Positions 61,326 through 64,000 of a DNA stretch of 64,000 nt are shown piece by piece (within the stretch, counting starts at the first letter, position 1; each line of letters begins with the position of its first letter). The notes under the pieces were generated by a model. It did not search any database and was not told where the DNA came from. It saw nothing but the letters and a program-made list of their open reading frames with translations. The translations under genes were made by a program, and so were the position numbers. The DNA comes from Mesorhizobium japonicum MAFF 303099. GTDB taxonomy: Bacteria; Pseudomonadota; Alphaproteobacteria; Rhizobiales; Rhizobiaceae. The DNA lies in assembly GCF_000009625.1 (NCBI RefSeq), contig NC_002678.2, positions 372,001 through 436,000 on the forward strand. Reading direction: 5' to 3'.

Positions 61326-61714
61326 GCGATTCCTTCAGCTGAGCAGCGGTCGTTGCGCGCCTGCTCGAAATTGTGGAATGGGAATTCGTGCAGCTCGCCC
61401 GGCAGGCTGCGGGCAGCGAAGAACGATTTGATGAAATCCTGGGTCCCGTCGGTCGAGCCGGTATCGCCGATGACACAGCAGTCGATGTGGTCGACAACCG
61501 CCCCGAGACAGCGTTGAAGGTTCGCCATCTCGTTCTTGACGATCATGTTGAGGCAGAGCCGCTTGCCGTGTGTCACCTTCGAATTGTCAGCGATCGAGGG
61601 AAGTGGCGATCGGACGGATGATTCAGTCCTGCTTTGTCTCGCCTTCGGGGCGGACTGCGTCGATGCGGATGCCAAGTCCCGGTCGCCCATGCCTTCAGCC
61701 CGCATATCGTTCAT
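61322..61714 (-). CDS. Truncated GT2 glycosyltransferase domain
   Basis: A 130-residue open frame holding only the first part of a GT2 fold: RLCLNMIVKNEMANLQRCLG, then CVIGDTGSTDGTQDFIKSF, ending soon after FEQARNDRC. The DxD metal site and acceptor half are missing. The sequence parallels the N-terminus of the next gene, and its stop overlaps that gene's start (ATGA). It is most likely the remnant of a tandem copy after recombination. It may still be translated and serve to couple translation of the large gene. Confidence 0.6.
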   Translation of the reverse strand: MNDMRAEGMGDRDLASASTQSAPKARQSRTESSVRSPLPSIADNSKVTHGKRLCLNMIVKNEMANLQRCLGAVVDHIDCCVIGDTGSTDGTQDFIKSFFAARSLPGELHEFPFHNFEQARNDRCSAEGIA

Positions 61715-62502
61715 CCTGCCAGCTCGACCGCCAGTATAGTCTCTATTCCCGAATATCGGATCATTCGTTCTATCGGTTCCTACGGGATCGTCGTGAGGAA
61801 ACCGTGCTTAACCTGATTCATCATGGTTACCCCAAGCCATTTCTCCGGCGGGCTGCAAGGACCATGGGAGGCGATTGCAGGCATGGTGCGCTCCAACCTG
61901 TTCAAGCGGAGAAACCTCGCCGCAATTTGCGCACTGTCTGCTTTCCCGCCTTTTATCAATTTTCAACTCATAAATTACAAATTCCTAAAATTCTAACCAC
62001 TAATATACGATGTCAAGTGGCGGCAAGGCTCACGGCTGCTTACGCCGAATTTGTGAGGAGTGGGTCAGAGGGTGCTGGGTAGCAAAGCAAATCGCGTATG
62101 AGGCGCGACCGGGGTGCGCTCGTTGTAGGCCGCGTTCGTCCCTCTGCAGAAGGACAGACGGCTTCAATTCCCTCGCGCCGAGACATTGGTGTCATCATTC
62201 GTTTGAAGGACGACGGACGTCTCATTTCGGAGCTTTCTAACGGTTGACGCCCAGCCTTCGGCGTACCTGGAGGGATTGCGTTGTGGGTGGGTTGATATCG
62301 CCTGCCGACCGGCGAAGCTGTGGTGCGGCACTTGGCTACTGCATCCGGCGACCGACTGCAGGGTCGCCACCGCTTCCGCGATCTCCTCCACGGAGAACCA
62401 ACGCGGCACGGTTCGATCCCACATGGCGCGACGCCAAGCGTTGGAAATTGGGGGGGCACAAATAACGGTGCGGCACGACCGCCGCTGACCAGGGAGGGAA
62501 TT
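61715..62502. other. Intergenic stretch with A+T-rich core
   Basis: About 790 bases between divergent units. The part around 61960-62020 is strikingly A+T-rich and is a plausible promoter zone for one or both sides, but no clear -35/-10 pair was found. Open frames in 62040-62500 on both strands have no recognisable product. A small remnant of another gene cannot be ruled out. Confidence 0.4.
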
Positions 62503-62811
62503 ATGAGCTACGCACCAGCGTTTGCGGCGATCGAAGTCACCGTTATGGGCGCTTTGCCGGTCGGAAGTACGACCGGAAATGTAAATTACTTTATCGTGGA
62601 TACGGCCAAAGATGCGATAGTCGGCCAGGTCGTCCTTCCCAACGCCGTCAGGCAAAGTCAGTCCGTCGTTCTCACCGTCAAGGTTCCAAGCAACGTAAGC
62701 TCGCTGGCGATCGGGACGTTTGACGACGCTGGGAATTTCCAGGCCTCCACCTTTCTCAGCGTAGACAGCCCCGTCGCTGCTCATCCCGGCGGCGCCGTCG
62801 GGCCATCCTGA
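62503..62811 (+). CDS. Small beta-sandwich-like protein, single module
   Basis: A 102-residue protein without a named family. The strong GGGAGGG site before the ATG supports translation. It reads as one beta-rich module: [40 protein letters not shown], then [18 protein letters not shown], ending Gly/Pro-rich. The same pattern recurs inside the next gene ([33 protein letters not shown]). No signal peptide is visible. It is probably co-expressed with, and perhaps assembles with, the DUF4347 collagen-like protein. Confidence 0.72.
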   Translation: MSYAPAFAAIEVTVMGALPVGSTTGNVNYFIVDTAKDAIVGQVVLPNAVRQSQSVVLTVKVPSNVSSLAIGTFDDAGNFQASTFLSVDSPVAAHPGGAVGPS

Positions 62812-62911
62812 AGATAACCGCCCAGTCTCCATGCTTTTTTCCCGTGGCCACGCCGGGCGAGCCTGCGTGCCGCTAAACCTTAAGTTGAATTCGAGCCCAC
62901 AGGAGCCGGTG

Positions 62912-64000
62912 ATGGCCCGCGCCTCGGAAATCCTCTTTTTAGATCCTTCAATCCCTGATCTCGAAACCGCTCTGAGAAACGTGCGGCCGGAGGTGGACGC
63001 TATCGTGCTCGACAAACGCCAGCCCGCGGCGCGGCAAATGGCGGAGGCTCTAGAAGGGCGCAACGGGTTGGACGCGGTGCACATCCTAGCTCACGGCGCG
63101 CCGGGACGTCTCGGCTTTGGCTCGGGCGAGTGGTCGAGCGACACTCTGGTGCGCGACGCTGCGAACCTAGCCGCCATCGGCAGGGCCTTGGCCGATTGTG
63201 GCGGCCTGCGGCTGTGGAGCTGCGAGACCGGTTACGGCGCGGCGGGCGAAGCGTTTGTAAAGGCTCTCTCCGAGGCGACCGGCGCTGGCGTATCGGCTGC
63301 CGTAGGACTGGTTGGCGCCGAAGCGTTGGGCGGGCGATGGGACCTGCCGATATCCCCTATGTCCCGTGTTGCGCCGCCGCTAACCAACACGGGAACGGCA
63401 AGTTACGCAGGTGTTCTGAGCCTTGAAGTGACACTTACTGGGTCACTCGATACTGCTGGTTCTATCAGCCAGAAGGCAGTTCAGTATTATATCACGAATT
63501 CGTCTAACGTAATTGTCGCTAGCTTTACGTTACCATCAAAATCATCTGCTCAATTCTCTTCCGTCGCTATGATTGTCGACGTTCCAGTAAGCGGGACTTA
63601 TACGATAACAGCGCTTGTTCAAGATGATACGGACGATAACAATCAATGGTCAGTTGTTTCTGCTGGCACATTCAATCTGAGCAACAATTCGGTTACTTCT
63701 GGCCCGTCCAGCAATTCCGACGGTGTCTTTACTCTTACAGGGGTTTCTTCCACCAGCAACAGTGGTTCGACAGGCCCGACGGGTGCGACCGGCGCCACGG
63801 GTGCGACCGGCGCCACGGGCCGTACGGGTTCGACCGGGGCTACAGGCTCGACCGGCGCCACGGGTGCGACCGGCGCTACGGGCCATACGGGTTCGACGGG
63901 TGCCACAGGCTCGACCGGCGCCACAGGCTCGACCGGGGCGACTGGCTCGACAGGTGCGACTGGCTCGACTGGGGCAACAGGCGCCACAGGTTCGACTGGG
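62912..64000 (+). CDS. DUF4347 protein with collagen-like Gly-Xaa-Thr repeats (partial)
   Basis: The reading frame is open to the window edge (363 residues seen). Residues 1-150 are a DUF4347 domain, with [17 protein letters not shown] around H61 and [13 protein letters not shown] around C104, then LGGRWDL. DUF4347 usually heads very large secreted or surface proteins. Residues 170-260 are a beta module like the preceding small protein. From G285 a collagen-like repeat starts: 26 Gly-Xaa-Thr triplets before the edge, with Xaa mostly Ala or Ser, and no Lys. AGGAG lies six bases before the ATG. The many Thr residues are potential O-glycosylation sites. The protein is probably exported, perhaps by a type I route. 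Confidence 0.85.
   Translation, partial: MARASEILFLDPSIPDLETALRNVRPEVDAIVLDKRQPAARQMAEALEGRNGLDAVHILAHGAPGRLGFGSGEWSSDTLVRDAANLAAIGRALADCGGLRLWSCETGYGAAGEAFVKALSEATGAGVSAAVGLVGAEALGGRWDLPISPMSRVAPPLTNTGTASYAGVLSLEVTLTGSLDTAGSISQKAVQYYITNSSNVIVASFTLPSKSSAQFSSVAMIVDVPVSGTYTITALVQDDTDDNNQWSVVSAGTFNLSNNSVTSGPSSNSDGVFTLTGVSSTSNSGSTGPTGATGATGATGATGRTGSTGATGSTGATGATGATGHTGSTGATGSTGATGSTGATGSTGATGSTGATGATGSTG
63764..64000 (+). repeat. Tandem repeat coding for collagen-like triplets
   Basis: A 9-base period codes Gly-Xaa-Thr, often doubled to an 18-base unit alternating Ala and Ser at Xaa (ggtgcgaccggctcgacc type). It runs past the window edge. Such arrays change length by slippage and recombination. 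Confidence 0.9.

Noticed and set aside
62040..62502. Possible small gene or transposase remnant in either strand
   Set aside because: Several frames are open but none shows a family motif, a ribosome site or terminal inverted repeats.
63643..63987. Minus-strand frame coding Ala-Pro-Val/Glu-Pro-Val repeats
   Set aside because: It is the reverse reading of the collagen-like repeat; the plus strand has a ribosome site and a DUF4347 start, the minus frame has neither.
63764..64000. Possible CRISPR-like array
   Set aside because: The repeat has a 9-base coding period without spacers and stays in frame as Gly-Xaa-Thr.

Overview
The window looks like a chromosomal segment of a rhizobial alphaproteobacterium, most likely Mesorhizobium or a close relative. 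This rests on remembered gene families (phosphatidylcholine synthase, IalB-type protein, an SbmA/BacA-like ABC transporter, a PdhS/PleC-like kinase), high-GC coding sequence and rhizobial intergenic repeats. No database search was possible.

Bases 1 to about 44,525 are ordinary core genome. From left to right they hold: a truncated sugar/nucleoside ABC ATPase; qor; a coupled DUF2182-DUF1326-pcs unit; a UbiH-like hydroxylase; hspQ; an IalB-like protein; a solitary YejA-like binding protein with a DsbA-family protein; an SbmA/BacA-like ABC transporter; mgtE; gor; an rpiA-DUF2059 overlap; gph; tRNA-Val(CAC) with a clear promoter; envelope genes including an L,D-transpeptidase; two divergent regulator pairs (TetR/SDR and MarR/hydrolase) with visible operator repeats; moaA, mobA and mobB; an amino-acid ABC transporter without its ATPase; a run of repair and detoxification genes; a histidine kinase; cobT; DUF1289; a retropepsin-like protease; and dusA.

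From the 5' end of dusA to the right edge the character changes. There is a decayed tyrosine integrase next to the dusA start, a frameshifted RTX-type secreted hydrolase, several orphan genes and stretches visibly richer in A+T. This looks like an old integrative island that entered at dusA.

The island carries two systems worth attention. The first is a minus-strand operon (53831 to 46761) of a large cyclase-like/AAA ATPase regulator, a YcaO enzyme, a TfuA-like partner, a zinc metallopeptidase and an orphan protein. This is the layout of a peptide-modifying (RiPP, possibly thioamide) pathway without a recognised precursor. The second (about 56479 to 64000) combines methyltransferases, a 931-residue glycosyltransferase whose last two domains resemble the animal collagen galactosyltransferase pair, and a DUF4347 protein that runs into a collagen-like Gly-Xaa-Thr repeat and off the window. 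Together they suggest glycosylation of a bacterial collagen-like surface protein.
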